Of a DNA stretch of 45,763 bases, positions 1-9,891 are shown piece by piece. Numbering within the stretch: position 1 is the first letter of the stretch; each line of letters begins with the position of its first letter. This DNA comes from Clostridium grantii DSM 8605 (GTDB lineage: Bacteria; Bacillota; Clostridia; Clostridiales; Clostridiaceae), in NCBI RefSeq assembly GCF_900129965.1, contig NZ_FQXM01000028.1, forward strand, positions 1 to 45,763. The letters are read 5' to 3'. Below the pieces are notes generated by a model that did no database searches, had not been told where the DNA came from, and worked only from the letters and a program-made list of their open reading frames with translations. The position numbers were made by a program, and so were the translations under genes.

Positions 1-17
1 GCAATACCCGCATGTAA

Positions 18-93
18 TGGTCGGGGTGGCAGGGCTCGAACCCGCGGCCTCATGGTCCCAAACCACGCGCGCTACCATCTGCGCTACACCCCG
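18..93 (-). tRNA. tRNA-Pro (anticodon UGG)
   Basis: The minus strand folds as a 76-nt cloverleaf with acceptor CGGGGTG pairing with CACCCCG, discriminator A and an encoded CCA end. The anticodon stem CGTGG/CCATG closes the loop TTTGGGA, which gives anticodon TGG. The T arm carries the standard GGTTCGAGCC. It lies downstream of the yfcE-rdgB cluster on the same strand. The following 100 bases toward yfcE (94-207) show no gene. Confidence 0.97.
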
Positions 94-207
94 ATTTACG
101 CTTAAACCCGAGAAATTTTCTTCTCTTTAAGTTTGTTGCGCTTTCTGACGACAAGGATTATTCTACACTAAATCTTTTAATTCGTCAACACTTTTTTTAT
201 TTTTTTT

Positions 208-678
208 TTATAAAGACTTTATACTTGGGCATATTCGGCCATTTTCAATGGTTATAATCGCATAACTATTAAATCCATCTCTAGCTAAAGAGGGGCTTCC
301 GGGATTAACTATCCACACACCTTCTTCAAATACTATTTCCGATATATGAGTATGCCCATATAAAACTATATTTGCTCCAATTTCTGCTGCCTTAGTTTTC
401 AGATTCAGCAAAGAATGTTTAACCCCATAATAATGTCCATGTGTAATAAATATAGCTTGTCCTTCTAATTCAATAAGTTCTTCACTAGGAATTCTTGTAT
501 TGTAATCACAATTCCCTCTAACATTGAAGACCTTACCCTCAAACCCCATAGTAAGTTCCTCTACATCTTGAACATTATCTCCTAGATGAATTAACACATC
601 TGCATCTTTAATTATATTTTTTAGTTTATCAAATATATAATTGTATCTATGAGTATCACTTAGTATAATAATCTTCAT
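208..678 (-). CDS. yfcE: YfcE/MJ0936-type metallophosphoesterase
   Basis: 156 aa, the usual length of the small YfcE/MJ0936 calcineurin-like phosphodiesterases. Metal-binding motifs are in order: SDTH near residue 7, HLGDN near 31, RGNCD near 54, THGH near 79 and YGHTH near 107. The family cleaves phosphodiester model substrates in the cytoplasm; its physiological substrate is not settled. The ATG has AGGAGG six bases upstream, and this site overlaps the stop codon of rdgB, so the two genes are translationally linked. In clostridia and bacilli this gene commonly follows rdgB, which supports the call. Confidence 0.9.
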   Translation of the reverse strand: MKIIILSDTHRYNYIFDKLKNIIKDADVLIHLGDNVQDVEELTMGFEGKVFNVRGNCDYNTRIPSEELIELEGQAIFITHGHYYGVKHSLLNLKTKAAEIGANIVLYGHTHISEIVFEEGVWIVNPGSPSLARDGFNSYAIITIENGRICPSIKSL

Positions 679-687
679 ATTATCCTC

Positions 688-1284
688 CTAAATAATATTT
701 TTTAATTCTTTTTCTAATTTTTCTAATGCTCGTCCTCTATGACTAATAGCATTTTTTTCTTCGCTATCCATTTCTGCAAATGTTTTTTTAAACTCTGGAT
801 AATAAAATAAAGGATCATATCCAAATCCATTACTACCAACTTCTTTATCAAGGATAAACCCGTGTACTTCTCCCACCACATTAATAATATGTTCATCATC
901 TATTATTAATTCAATAGCTGAAACAAACTTGGCCTTTCTTTTTTCCTCACTAACACCTTGAAGTTCCCTAAGTAGTTTTTTGTTGTTTTCCTTATAATCA
1001 CAGTGTTCTCCACTGTACCTAGCAGAATAAACCCCTGGTGCACCATCTAACGCCTCTACCATAAGCCCAGAATCGTCTGCCAATACCATTTCCCCTTTAG
1101 TTATTTTTCTTATAGCCTCTGCCTTTATATGAACATTTTCTTCAAAAGTTGTCCCTGTTTCTTCTATATCAATATCTATTCCTGCTTCCTTTAAAGAAAT
1201 AACCTTCATATCGTATTTTGAAAGAATTTTCTTTATTTCTTCTATTTTATGCGCATTATTACTAGCAACAATTAATTTTTTCAT
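688..1284 (-). CDS. rdgB: Non-canonical purine NTP pyrophosphatase (RdgB/HAM1)
   Basis: 198 aa, full length for the RdgB/HAM1 (XTP/dITP diphosphatase) family, which hydrolyses ITP, dITP and XTP to monophosphates and keeps deaminated purines out of nucleic acids. Visible motifs are the N-terminal SNNAHKIEEI substrate loop, the DDSGLMV metal/catalytic segment near residue 70, GFGYDPLF near 155 and SHRGRAL near 180. GAGGAG lies just before the ATG. It is the middle gene of a three-gene minus-strand cluster, about 20 bases after the AIR-synthase-like gene and 9 bases before yfcE. Confidence 0.95.
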   Translation of the reverse strand: MKKLIVASNNAHKIEEIKKILSKYDMKVISLKEAGIDIDIEETGTTFEENVHIKAEAIRKITKGEMVLADDSGLMVEALDGAPGVYSARYSGEHCDYKENNKKLLRELQGVSEEKRKAKFVSAIELIIDDEHIINVVGEVHGFILDKEVGSNGFGYDPLFYYPEFKKTFAEMDSEEKNAISHRGRALEKLEKELKNII

Positions 1285-1303
1285 TTTTATTTCTCCTCTT
1301 TTA

Positions 1304-2281
1304 TTAAACTAGTTTATAAATTTCATCTTCTTCTGGTGCAATTACTTTAATTTCTTTCCCTTTATTTATTATTACTCTTTTTTCATTTATTATTTTACCA
1401 ATAATTGTAGCTTTTATTCCGTTTGAAACTAATTTTTCTACTAATTCTTCTCCATTATCAGTACAAATTAGCATACTACCTGATGATATAAATTTTAAAG
1501 GGTCTACTTCGAAAAATTTACACAACTTTTTTGTAATCAAAGTTATAGGCATTTTATCTTCATAAATAAAGAATCCAACCTTACTTGCTTCTGCTAATTC
1601 CCATAAAGCTCCTAAGATTCCGCCTTCAGTTATATCATGCATAGCATTTACTTTAAAATCTCCAGAAATCTTTCCTTCTTTTACCACACTTAGTTTTTCA
1701 CTATAGCTTAAAGCTTCTTCTATCTCTTCTTCATTTAATATTTTTATAGCTTTATCTTTAAAATCATTTGCTATAATGGATGTTCCTTCTAAACATAAAT
1801 CCTTGGTTACAATTATATCATTGCCTTCTATAGCATTTGAAGTAAGTACCGATGTTCCAATTTTAGTTCTACCAATAACCGTAGCAGATATAATTGTTTT
1901 ATTAACTGCATCAGTAACCTCAGTATGGCCGCCTAATATTTCAATTTTTAATTTTCTACATTCCTTATCTATTTCCTTCATTATATCTTCTAATTCCGCT
2001 AAAGTACTACTTGGATGTGCTAAAATAGTTACTAGTATTCCTAAAGGTTGCACTCCACAGGAAGCAATATCATTAGCATTTATATTCACTGCTAATTTGC
2101 CTATATTAATAGTTGCCGCAGTAATTGGATCCGTAGAAAAAACTCCCTCATATTCCCCAAATTCTACTACAGAACAGTCTTCTCCTATAGAACTTCTTAC
2201 TCTTACCTCATTTCTTCGATACCCTCTATTCTCATTAATAATTCTACTTAAATCTTCAGAAGATAATTTTCCAACTCTCAC
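1304..2281 (-). CDS. AIR synthase-related protein (HypE/PurM-like fold)
   Basis: 325 aa with the PurM/HypE two-domain ATP-binding fold. The N-terminal half carries SSIGEDCSVVEF, then STDPIT near residue 50, NINANDIASCGVQPLG near 65-80 and the GGHTEVTD segment near 117. The C-terminal half has MHDITEGGILGALWELAEAS. It resembles the stand-alone 'AIR synthase related' proteins of clostridia more than true HypE, because no hypA-F genes are nearby and the end lacks the HypE C-terminal cysteine tail (it ends in EIYKLV). The substrate is unknown. The start is GTG, eight bases after AAGGAG. It is the first gene of the rdgB-yfcE cluster. Confidence 0.8.
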   Translation of the reverse strand: MRVGKLSSEDLSRIINENRGYRRNEVRVRSSIGEDCSVVEFGEYEGVFSTDPITAATINIGKLAVNINANDIASCGVQPLGILVTILAHPSSTLAELEDIMKEIDKECRKLKIEILGGHTEVTDAVNKTIISATVIGRTKIGTSVLTSNAIEGNDIIVTKDLCLEGTSIIANDFKDKAIKILNEEEIEEALSYSEKLSVVKEGKISGDFKVNAMHDITEGGILGALWELAEASKVGFFIYEDKMPITLITKKLCKFFEVDPLKFISSGSMLICTDNGEELVEKLVSNGIKATIIGKIINEKRVIINKGKEIKVIAPEEDEIYKLV

Positions 2282-2372
2282 AATTATTTCTCCTTTTTAT
2301 TAATAAATCTTGCACCTTTTTTATATTAATTTCATATTATTCTTATAAGGATTACTTTTTGGTGGTGTACCC

Positions 2373-3770
2373 ATGTTAAGATATATCGGACCTTTTTTCA
2401 AAATGAATAAATTGACTCCTGAACAAATAGATAGTCAGTTATTTCATTTATCAAAAGAATCTATAAAAAGTATAGTGATGTTCTCAAACTTTGGTATTAT
2501 TGCTGATGTGAACAAACTCACTCACAATATACCTCCTACTAATGATATTAACACAACAAACAAATTTTCTCCACTTTTATGTGTTTATAAAAAAGCTTCT
2601 TTTAAGCTAAAAAATAAAAATGACATGAATGTCTGGAATGAAAATAAATTTAAAAAAGATATCAACATAAGTAGCAATGCTTATATGACATTGTGTATAT
2701 TAGAACTTTTAGAATACTACAAAAATTTTAAAAAAGTAGATAAATCTAAATTTAACTACTATAAGTTCTATACTAAACTTGCAAAAGAACAATTAGAATT
2801 TTACGCTGCTTATTTAAGAAATGAAGAAGGCGTATTTGTTGATAAAAAAGATTGTACTGATCCTATAACCGAAAAAATAAAACTAAAAGACAAAGAAACT
2901 CCTTTTTCTTTTTCAAATCAAGCCTTGTTAATGAATGCTTACTACAAATGCTCTCTTCATCTTGAAAATGAAGAGCAAGAAGAATTTAAAAATTTTGCTT
3001 ATGATATTTTTAAAATGTTTAAAGAATACAAAGAGGAACTTTATGAACTTCCAATGCAAGATTTAAGTAAATTATGTTTATTTCTCTCATTATTTTATGA
3101 AGCATCTATGGATGAAGAAGTTAAGAGTCTTGCACTAGATATTTTTGATTGTTTTGCAGACAATTATATTCCAGAGGATTCTCTTAAATTTACATCAACA
3201 GAAAATTTGTCTATAATCTACTTTAATGCTCAGCTTTTATATACACATACTAAACTATTTAAGTTAAAAGAATTATCAGATAAAATATTCTTTATTTTGA
3301 AAAAAAACTATGATGAAAATTACTCTATGCTATATAAAACTACTGACAGCAAAGAATCAAAATATAATGCCTCTGAGTTGTTACTTTATTTTTCTATAAT
3401 GTTTTATAAAAACAACACTAACAATAATGAATTTGAAGATGAGGAATTAGTACAATTATATGAAAATCATATTATTAATTCAGGTATTATTTGTAAATGG
3501 CCTGATGCCCCTTCTTTAGGTGATATAGAACGTTATAGAAATTTTGAAGAAAATTCTGCTAATTTACTAGAGGAGCAATTTTTCAAAGTACCTGAGTCAT
3601 CCGAAAATAATTGTGGTAATTTCATCCCTGGATTTTTAAAATCTGTTTATTATAATAGATCGAAGAATGAATTCAAACAAAAGAAACTAGACTTTGATAG
3701 CCGAGAAAACTTCAATCTTTTTTTCCTTATAATTTATTGCTACAATAGAAACCTATTTTTTGAAAAATAA
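2373..3770 (+). CDS. Conserved clostridial protein of unknown function
   Basis: 465 aa, no signal peptide or membrane segment and no catalytic motif that I recognise. The chain reads as a string of amphipathic helices rich in Lys, Glu, Tyr and Phe, for example the stretches around residues 105-150 and 175-215. This suggests an all-alpha repeat or alpha/alpha toroid fold, which is inference. I believe similar-length hypothetical proteins starting MLRYIGPF occur in other clostridia. The start has a GGTGG-like site shortly upstream. It is a single-gene plus-strand unit, divergent from the AIR-synthase-like gene, and ends at a hairpin shared with the convergent 3824 gene. Confidence 0.75.
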   Translation: MLRYIGPFFKMNKLTPEQIDSQLFHLSKESIKSIVMFSNFGIIADVNKLTHNIPPTNDINTTNKFSPLLCVYKKASFKLKNKNDMNVWNENKFKKDINISSNAYMTLCILELLEYYKNFKKVDKSKFNYYKFYTKLAKEQLEFYAAYLRNEEGVFVDKKDCTDPITEKIKLKDKETPFSFSNQALLMNAYYKCSLHLENEEQEEFKNFAYDIFKMFKEYKEELYELPMQDLSKLCLFLSLFYEASMDEEVKSLALDIFDCFADNYIPEDSLKFTSTENLSIIYFNAQLLYTHTKLFKLKELSDKIFFILKKNYDENYSMLYKTTDSKESKYNASELLLYFSIMFYKNNTNNNEFEDEELVQLYENHIINSGIICKWPDAPSLGDIERYRNFEENSANLLEEQFFKVPESSENNCGNFIPGFLKSVYYNRSKNEFKQKKLDFDSRENFNLFFLIIYCYNRNLFFEK

Positions 3771-3790
3771 CTAATACTCTATTGAAATAT

Positions 3791-3825
3791 AAAATAGCTG
3801 CCATTATAAAATTGGTAGTTATTTT
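3791..3825. terminator. Terminator hairpin between convergent genes
   Basis: The arms 3791-3803 (AAAATAGCTGCCA) and 3813-3825 (TGGTAGTTATTTT) pair over 13 bp with two G-T wobbles, followed by TATTTTC on the plus strand. It ends the 2373 gene and touches the stop codon of the convergent gene. Confidence 0.75.
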
Positions 3826-5398
3826 ATTTTCTTGTTAATTCTGATTCTTTTATATAAGCATATTTTAAATATAAATTACCTCTACTATTATATGTTACTC
3901 CCTCAACATAACTTTTTTGACTAAACTCTACCTGCGTTTCTTCTATAATAGTAAAAGGTTTATCTTCATCTAAAATTTCCTTTGCTTTATTTATATTTGA
4001 TATTTTCTCGTTAATATCTTCACTAGCTATATAATTTTTCAAAGCGTTATCATAATAATTATTAATGTATCCAAATCTATTAAAAAAGGAATCGCTGACC
4101 CATTTCATATAAAAAGATTTATTATCTTCATCAATAACATCTTTTGTAATAAATAAATCAAAGTCACCTTTATTAAGTGTTTCTTCAAGTTGCAACTTAT
4201 CTTCCACTTTTTCTATATTTACCTCTAAATTATTCTTTTTTAAAAATTCTTTTATCTTTACTGCTAAATCCATAAATTCAGTATTTTCATCTTTACTTAA
4301 AATGTTTTTTTCATAATATATAATTTTTATCTTATTTCCTACTTGAGGATTTTCTTCTCCTTCAGCATATTCTTTATTTTCAGTATCCCTATTATTATTT
4401 TCTATATCCTCACTACTAATAGTTTTTTCATCACTATTATTAATGTTAGACATAAAAGTATCTAATAATATTCTATCTCTGTAACTTCTGAAAAATTTAT
4501 TTTCTCCTACATTATAAATTAATATTTTTTTTTCTTTTGTAGGTACTTTTGTAATTTCATTCTGTTCCTGTAATTTTTGTGATTCCATTTTTGGAAAGCC
4601 TCTGATTATATCAACCATTCCAAATAAATATTCAACATAATTATCTTCTGATGAATAATCTTCTTTTATTATCATTTCATTTTCTCTAATATTTTCATTA
4701 TCCCAATAATATTTATTATATGAAAGTTTAATTTGCTTAGCTTTGTTAAATTCTTCTATGACAAAAGCTCCTGAATAATTTATATCATTATATTTTTCAC
4801 CCCAGTTATCCAGTTCCTCTTCATTATGGCGCAATAAAAAACAAGGTTCAGCAAGTATATTTAAAAAATCATCATTAGGAAAACAAAGAGTGATTTTTAA
4901 ATGAGATTGATCCACCGCTTCTATAGCTATAGATTTCTCATCCCCAGTTCCCTTAAGATAATCACTCACACCCACTACATTGGATATGTTATCCATATAT
5001 GTTGTTTCATTATTTCTAATTAGTGAAATAAAAAAATCTTTAAAGTCTTTAGCTACGATTTTATCCCCATTACTCCAAAAAGCATCATCTCTTATATGAA
5101 AATTATAAGAAATACCATCATCACTGACTTCCCATTTATCACTAATTTGAGGAAGTATTTTACCATCCTTATCTTCATAAACTAATCCATCAAATAATAG
5201 AAACAAAAAATCTTCTTTACTCAAATCACTTTGAGGCGAATTATTCAAATTATCTGGAAATCTATCAATTGAATATACTATATAATTTCTTTCTGCACTT
5301 ACACTAATATTTTTTTCAAAAAAACCTAGATATAAAATAACCATAACCACTGATATTAAAGTTACTAGCATAATTATTTTAACAATAATTTTCTTCAT
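3824..5398 (-). CDS. Family 5 extracellular solute-binding protein, membrane-anchored
   Basis: 524 aa, resembling peptide/nickel-type (OppA/DppA, SBP_bac_5) binding proteins. Motifs are the early LLFDGLVYEDKDGKILPQISDKW segment region (residues about 65-90), SYNFHIRDDAFWSNGD near 95-110, and a C-terminal lobe with DLFITKDV. One hydrophobic N-terminal segment (IIMLVTLISVVMVILYLGF) has no Cys lipobox, so it is probably an uncleaved membrane anchor rather than a lipoprotein. A Glu/Asn-rich insertion lies near residues 320-350. No permease or ATPase genes are adjacent, so it is an orphan binding protein. AAAGGAG lies 12 bases before the ATG, a long spacing. Confidence 0.82.
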   Translation of the reverse strand: MKKIIVKIIMLVTLISVVMVILYLGFFEKNISVSAERNYIVYSIDRFPDNLNNSPQSDLSKEDFLFLLFDGLVYEDKDGKILPQISDKWEVSDDGISYNFHIRDDAFWSNGDKIVAKDFKDFFISLIRNNETTYMDNISNVVGVSDYLKGTGDEKSIAIEAVDQSHLKITLCFPNDDFLNILAEPCFLLRHNEEELDNWGEKYNDINYSGAFVIEEFNKAKQIKLSYNKYYWDNENIRENEMIIKEDYSSEDNYVEYLFGMVDIIRGFPKMESQKLQEQNEITKVPTKEKKILIYNVGENKFFRSYRDRILLDTFMSNINNSDEKTISSEDIENNNRDTENKEYAEGEENPQVGNKIKIIYYEKNILSKDENTEFMDLAVKIKEFLKKNNLEVNIEKVEDKLQLEETLNKGDFDLFITKDVIDEDNKSFYMKWVSDSFFNRFGYINNYYDNALKNYIASEDINEKISNINKAKEILDEDKPFTIIEETQVEFSQKSYVEGVTYNSRGNLYLKYAYIKESELTRK

Positions 5399-5506
5399 AA
5401 AGCTAATCGACTCCTTTATTTAATACACTTATTTCTAACTATAGGTATCTTCCCTATTAGCCTTTATTTCAATTATCGCCATAAATTATAGTTTTAAACA
5501 TAAGTA

Positions 5507-5537
5507 TAAAAAAAACAGAGCCTCCTGGCTCTGTTTC
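5507..5537 (-). terminator. Terminator of the pcrA-ligA unit
   Basis: On the minus strand AACAGAGCC-AGGA-GGCTCTGTT is followed directly by a T-run (plus-strand A-run about 5507-5514). This is a strong intrinsic terminator just after ligA. Confidence 0.9.
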
Positions 5538-5553
5538 TTATTATAATTTCCTT

Positions 5554-7554
5554 TTACATTTCTTTTATCATTTCACTGAATTCTTCTTCAGTGATAATTT
5601 TAACTCCTAGTTCTAGAGCTTTATCGTACTTTGATCCCGGTTCTTTTCCAACTAATACATAATCTGTTTTTTTACTTACACTTCCTGAAACCTTTGCTCC
5701 TAAAGATTCAAACTTTTCTTTAATTTCATTTCTTTTAAAAGTTTCCAAGGACCCAGTTACCACCACTGTTTTTCCTATAAAAATATTCTCTTCTACTTTA
5801 CCTTCTTCAAAATAAGGATTTACCCCTAATTCAAATAATTCTTCAATAATTTCATTAATTACTTTTTCTGTGAAAAACTCTACAATACTTTGGGCAACAA
5901 TTCCACCAATATCATTAATCACAATTAATTCTTCTAAAGTAGCTTTTTTCAAACTATCTATGCTATGAAAATTATTAGCCAAATCTGTAGCTGTTTTCTT
6001 ACCTACATTTGGAATTCCAAGCGCATAAATGAAAGAAGCAAGAGAACATTCCTTACTTTTTTCTATGGATTCTAATAAATTATCCGCTTTCTTTTCTTTA
6101 AATCTTTCAACCTGCAGCAATTGCTCTCTTTCTATTCTATACAAATCAGATATTGATTTTATATCTAATGCTTCAAATAACTGTTCTGCTGTTTTTTCAC
6201 TAAATCCCGAAATATTCATAGCATCTCTACATCCATAATGAACAATAGATTTAACTAATTGTGGCTTGCAGGACAAAGTATTTTCGCAAAAAAAGTGTAC
6301 TCCTTCTTGGTGAATTTCACTACCGCAATATGGACATTCTGTAGGAGGTACTATCTCACTAGTTTCCAAATTTTCTTCTTCAATAGTACCTAAAATTTCC
6401 GGAATAACATCATTTGATCTTCTAATCAAAACTTTACTTCCTATTTTAACTTCTTTTCTATTTATATCATCCATATTATTTAATGTAGCTCTTTTAACTG
6501 TAACTCCGCCTATGTCAACAGGTTCTAACAAAGCTGTAGGGGTTACTCTTCCACTTCTTCCTACATTCCATTCTACATCTAATAAAGTAGTAGTTACTTC
6601 CTTTGCTTCAAATTTATACGCAAGTGCCCATCTTGGAAATTTAACAGTGTTCCCCATCAATTCTCTTGTTCTAATATCATCAATAGCTATTACAAGCCCA
6701 TCAATTTCATAATTTAATTTTTCTCTAACATCATTTATATAGTTAATTTCTTCTTGTATTTCTTCTACTGAATTACAAATTTTTATATAATCATCTATAG
6801 GAAATCCATTTGTTTTTATGAAATCTAACATTTCTAAATAAGTATTAAATTCAGTTCCTTCATTATATCCCACATCATAAAAGAAGGCTGAAAGATTTCT
6901 TTTTGCTGTTTCTTTTACGTTTAAATTTCTTAAGGCTCCTGCCGCTCCATTCCTAAGATTTTTCAAAGGAATTTCAACGCTTTCATTATACTTTTCAAAA
7001 GCTTCCTTTGTCATAATTGCTTCACCGTGAACTTCAATGGTAGAATTATTGTTTATTCTTAAAGGAAGGGCTTTTATTGTTTTAACCTGTGCAGTTATAT
7101 CTTCTCCAATGGCGCCTGTACCTCTTGATGCTGCTTTAGTCATTACTCCATTCTGGTCATATGTACAATTTATAGTTAATCCATCAAATTTCTTAGTAAC
7201 TATATATTTTGCCTTAGGGAGTTTATCCTCATTAATTGTATTATACTCATTAATAAATTTCACATTCCTATTGTGCCAATCTTTAACTTCTTCAATGGAT
7301 TGTGCTTTTCCCAAACTCCAAAGTGGAGCCTTATGAGTATATTTATTAAATTGAGCAAGCACCACATCACCTACTCTTTGAGTAGGTGAATATGGCAATA
7401 CATATCCCTCTTGATTTTCTAATTTTACTAACTCATCATATTTTTCATCATATTCTTTATCCGATACGCTTGAATTATCTAAAGTATAATACTCATAAGA
7501 ATATTTATTTAATTCTTCCACTAATTCATATATTTTTTTCTTGATATCTTCCAT
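5554..7554 (-). CDS. ligA: NAD-dependent DNA ligase
   Basis: Seals nicks using NAD+ in replication and repair. 666 aa from the chosen ATG. Order of domains: Ia domain with EYYTLDN (residues about 20-27), adenylation domain with the nucleophile Lys in KKFDGL near residue 122, an OB fold with WNVGRSGRVTPTA, a four-cysteine zinc finger (CPYCGS, then CENTLSC), HhH repeats (GIPNVGKKTA) and a C-terminal BRCT domain starting GKTVVVTGSL. An upstream in-frame GTG at 7566 lies inside the GGAGGAG ribosome site, so ATG at 7554 is the likely start. The adenylation motif is KKFDG rather than the more common KIDG, which I believe is usual for one clostridial LigA subgroup. It lies 26 bases after pcrA. Confidence 0.96.
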   Translation of the reverse strand: MEDIKKKIYELVEELNKYSYEYYTLDNSSVSDKEYDEKYDELVKLENQEGYVLPYSPTQRVGDVVLAQFNKYTHKAPLWSLGKAQSIEEVKDWHNRNVKFINEYNTINEDKLPKAKYIVTKKFDGLTINCTYDQNGVMTKAASRGTGAIGEDITAQVKTIKALPLRINNNSTIEVHGEAIMTKEAFEKYNESVEIPLKNLRNGAAGALRNLNVKETAKRNLSAFFYDVGYNEGTEFNTYLEMLDFIKTNGFPIDDYIKICNSVEEIQEEINYINDVREKLNYEIDGLVIAIDDIRTRELMGNTVKFPRWALAYKFEAKEVTTTLLDVEWNVGRSGRVTPTALLEPVDIGGVTVKRATLNNMDDINRKEVKIGSKVLIRRSNDVIPEILGTIEEENLETSEIVPPTECPYCGSEIHQEGVHFFCENTLSCKPQLVKSIVHYGCRDAMNISGFSEKTAEQLFEALDIKSISDLYRIEREQLLQVERFKEKKADNLLESIEKSKECSLASFIYALGIPNVGKKTATDLANNFHSIDSLKKATLEELIVINDIGGIVAQSIVEFFTEKVINEIIEELFELGVNPYFEEGKVEENIFIGKTVVVTGSLETFKRNEIKEKFESLGAKVSGSVSKKTDYVLVGKEPGSKYDKALELGVKIITEEEFSEMIKEM

Positions 7555-7580
7555 TGTCTCCTCCACTTTGTTACACTTTA

Positions 7581-9815
7581 TTATACTAATTCAATTGGGG
7601 CTTTGCTCAAAACAAATTGTTTTATTCCCATATTATCAAAAGCTATAGTTACCTTTTGATCATCTCCTGATTTTGATAAGTTAACTATTGTTCCTATACC
7701 AAAAGTAGCATGTTTAACCTTACTTCCAACACTAGCTGAATGTAAATCACTACTTTTCTTTACCAGTTCATCTTTTTTAGTTCCAGCATTCAAATAAGAT
7801 GGAACTTTTTTTGGTACTTGAATACTGTGCGCTGAAGTATAAGTAGTGTTTTTAGCATCCCTTTTTTGAATATATCTTTCTCTTTCTGAAATAAATCTTT
7901 CTTTTAAATTATCTGAAATCTCACTAATAAAATCTGATTCTGGATAATAAGCTGTTCTTCCGAAAACCATTCTTCTTTCTGCTGAAGTCATAAACAATTT
8001 TTCTTTTGCTCTAGTTATACCTACATAGCAAAGTCTTCTAGACTCTTCCATTTCATCTTGATTATCAAAAGATCTGTTACCTGGGAACATTCCATTTTCC
8101 ATACCGGCCATAAATACCACTGGAAACTCTAGTCCTTTTGCACTATGTAAAGTCATAAGCACTACTGAATCCGCTTCTTCATCATAATTATCTACATCAG
8201 CCACTAAGGTAGTTTGTTCTAAAAAAGCTCCTAAAGTTTTATCCTCAGAATGATTTTCAAATTCTACTGCGGCTGACACAAGTTCTTTAAGATTTTCAAC
8301 TCTACTTCTATCTTCAATATCTTTAGAATTCTTGTATAAATCTAAGTATCCTGTGGTTTCCAAAATTTCTTCAATTAACTTTGATATGTTAATTTGATCT
8401 TTTCTTCTCATAAAACTATTCATTAATCCCGTAAACTTCACTAAAGAATTAGCGGCTTTAGTTGGTATTCCAGGTATATTTTCTAAATCTAGTAAAACAC
8501 TATACATACATTCTTCCATATAATCTGCAAATTGTGCTATCTTTTCAATAGATGCCGCTCCGATACCTCTTTTAGGAGTATTAATAACTCTTCTAAAACT
8601 TACATTATCCAGCGGATTATTTATTAACTTTAAGTAGGACATAACATCTTTGATTTCTTTTCTATCATAGAACTTTAATCCACCAATAATTCTATAAGGA
8701 ATTCCACTTCTTACAAAAGAATCCTCAAATATTCTAGATTGAGCATTAGTTCTATATAGTATTGCAAAGTCTTTATATTCTTTATTTTGTTCTGATGCTA
8801 TTTTTTTAATTGTTGCCACAGCAAAATTAGCTTCTTCTATATCCGAAGCTGCTCTAACTATTTGTATTTTTTCCCCAGCTTCATTTTCCGTTCTCAATAC
8901 TTTATTTTTTCTAACAGCATTATTTTTAATAACAATATTAGCTGCACTAAGTATATTTGATTTAGATCTATAATTTTGCTCTAATTTAATTACTTTTGCA
9001 TTAGGATAATCCTTCTCAAAATCTAAAATATTTCTTATATCTGCACCTCTCCATTGATAGATACATTGGTCATCATCACCAACAACGAAGATATTTTTGT
9101 ATTTTTGAGCTAATAATCTTACAAATTCATATTGAGTTTTATTTGTATCTTGATACTCGTCCACCATGATATATTTGAACTTTCTTTGATAAAATTCTAA
9201 AACTTCTGGGAACTGTTTAAACAATTCAACAGTTTTAAAAATAATATCATCAAAATCTAAAGCATTACTTTGTTTCAACTTCTTTTGGTATAAAGTATAG
9301 GCTTCTGCCATTTTAGCTTCCCTATAATTTCCCTCTGCTTCCTTAACAAACTCCTTTGGAGTCATTAAGTTATCTTTTAAGCTACCTATTTTACCTAAGA
9401 TTTCTTTTTCCGTCATATCTTTTTCATTAATATTTAATTCCTTCATACACTCTTTCATCAAAGTCTTTTGATCATAAGTATCATAAATACCAAAATTTTT
9501 ATTATATCCTAATTTATCAATTTCTCTTCTTAATATTTTTACACAACTAGAGTGAAAGGTAGAAATCCACATACTATTAGCATCATTTCCTATAAGTGAC
9601 CGTACCCTGTCCTTCATTTCTCCTGCTGCTTTATTAGTAAAAGTAATTGCTAAAATATTATAAAAAGGAATATCATGATCCTGTATCATATGTGCAATTC
9701 TATATGTTAAAACTCTTGTTTTTCCGCTACCTGCTCCTGCTAGTACCAATAAAGGGCCATCAATAGTTATAGCCGCTTCATATTGTTCTTCATTTAGTAA
9801 ATTTTTTAAATCCAT
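7581..9815 (-). CDS. pcrA: ATP-dependent DNA helicase PcrA (UvrD/Rep type)
   Basis: 744 aa superfamily 1A 3'-5' helicase acting in repair and rolling-circle replication. Motifs in order: Walker A GAGSGKTR near residue 27, TFTNKAAGEM, DEYQDTN (motif II), GDDDQCIYQWRGAD, QNYRS, TLHSAKGLEFPVVF (motif V) and VGITRAK (motif VI). The C-terminus has the PcrA-type tudor-like domain (GSKVKHATFGIGTIV). A GAGGGGTG site precedes the ATG. pcrA followed by ligA is the classic Firmicute order. Confidence 0.97.
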   Translation of the reverse strand: MDLKNLLNEEQYEAAITIDGPLLVLAGAGSGKTRVLTYRIAHMIQDHDIPFYNILAITFTNKAAGEMKDRVRSLIGNDANSMWISTFHSSCVKILRREIDKLGYNKNFGIYDTYDQKTLMKECMKELNINEKDMTEKEILGKIGSLKDNLMTPKEFVKEAEGNYREAKMAEAYTLYQKKLKQSNALDFDDIIFKTVELFKQFPEVLEFYQRKFKYIMVDEYQDTNKTQYEFVRLLAQKYKNIFVVGDDDQCIYQWRGADIRNILDFEKDYPNAKVIKLEQNYRSKSNILSAANIVIKNNAVRKNKVLRTENEAGEKIQIVRAASDIEEANFAVATIKKIASEQNKEYKDFAILYRTNAQSRIFEDSFVRSGIPYRIIGGLKFYDRKEIKDVMSYLKLINNPLDNVSFRRVINTPKRGIGAASIEKIAQFADYMEECMYSVLLDLENIPGIPTKAANSLVKFTGLMNSFMRRKDQINISKLIEEILETTGYLDLYKNSKDIEDRSRVENLKELVSAAVEFENHSEDKTLGAFLEQTTLVADVDNYDEEADSVVLMTLHSAKGLEFPVVFMAGMENGMFPGNRSFDNQDEMEESRRLCYVGITRAKEKLFMTSAERRMVFGRTAYYPESDFISEISDNLKERFISERERYIQKRDAKNTTYTSAHSIQVPKKVPSYLNAGTKKDELVKKSSDLHSASVGSKVKHATFGIGTIVNLSKSGDDQKVTIAFDNMGIKQFVLSKAPIELV

Positions 9816-9836
9816 TTAAACACCCCTCTTAAAATC

Positions 9837-9875
9837 AGTGAACAATAAATAGTTTTTAGAGGTCTATTGTTCACT
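9837..9875 (-). terminator. Hairpin between yerC and pcrA
   Basis: AGTGAACAAT (9837-9846) and ATTGTTCACT (9866-9875) form a 10-bp perfect stem. On the minus strand it is followed by GATTTT, so it may partly terminate yerC transcription or act as an attenuator before pcrA. The T-tract is weak. Confidence 0.55.
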
Positions 9876-9891
9876 CTATTTTCTGTATTTT

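Noticed and set aside
1776..2303. Plus-strand 175-aa frame
   Set aside because: Antisense shadow of the AIR-synthase-like gene, with no ribosome site or family motif.
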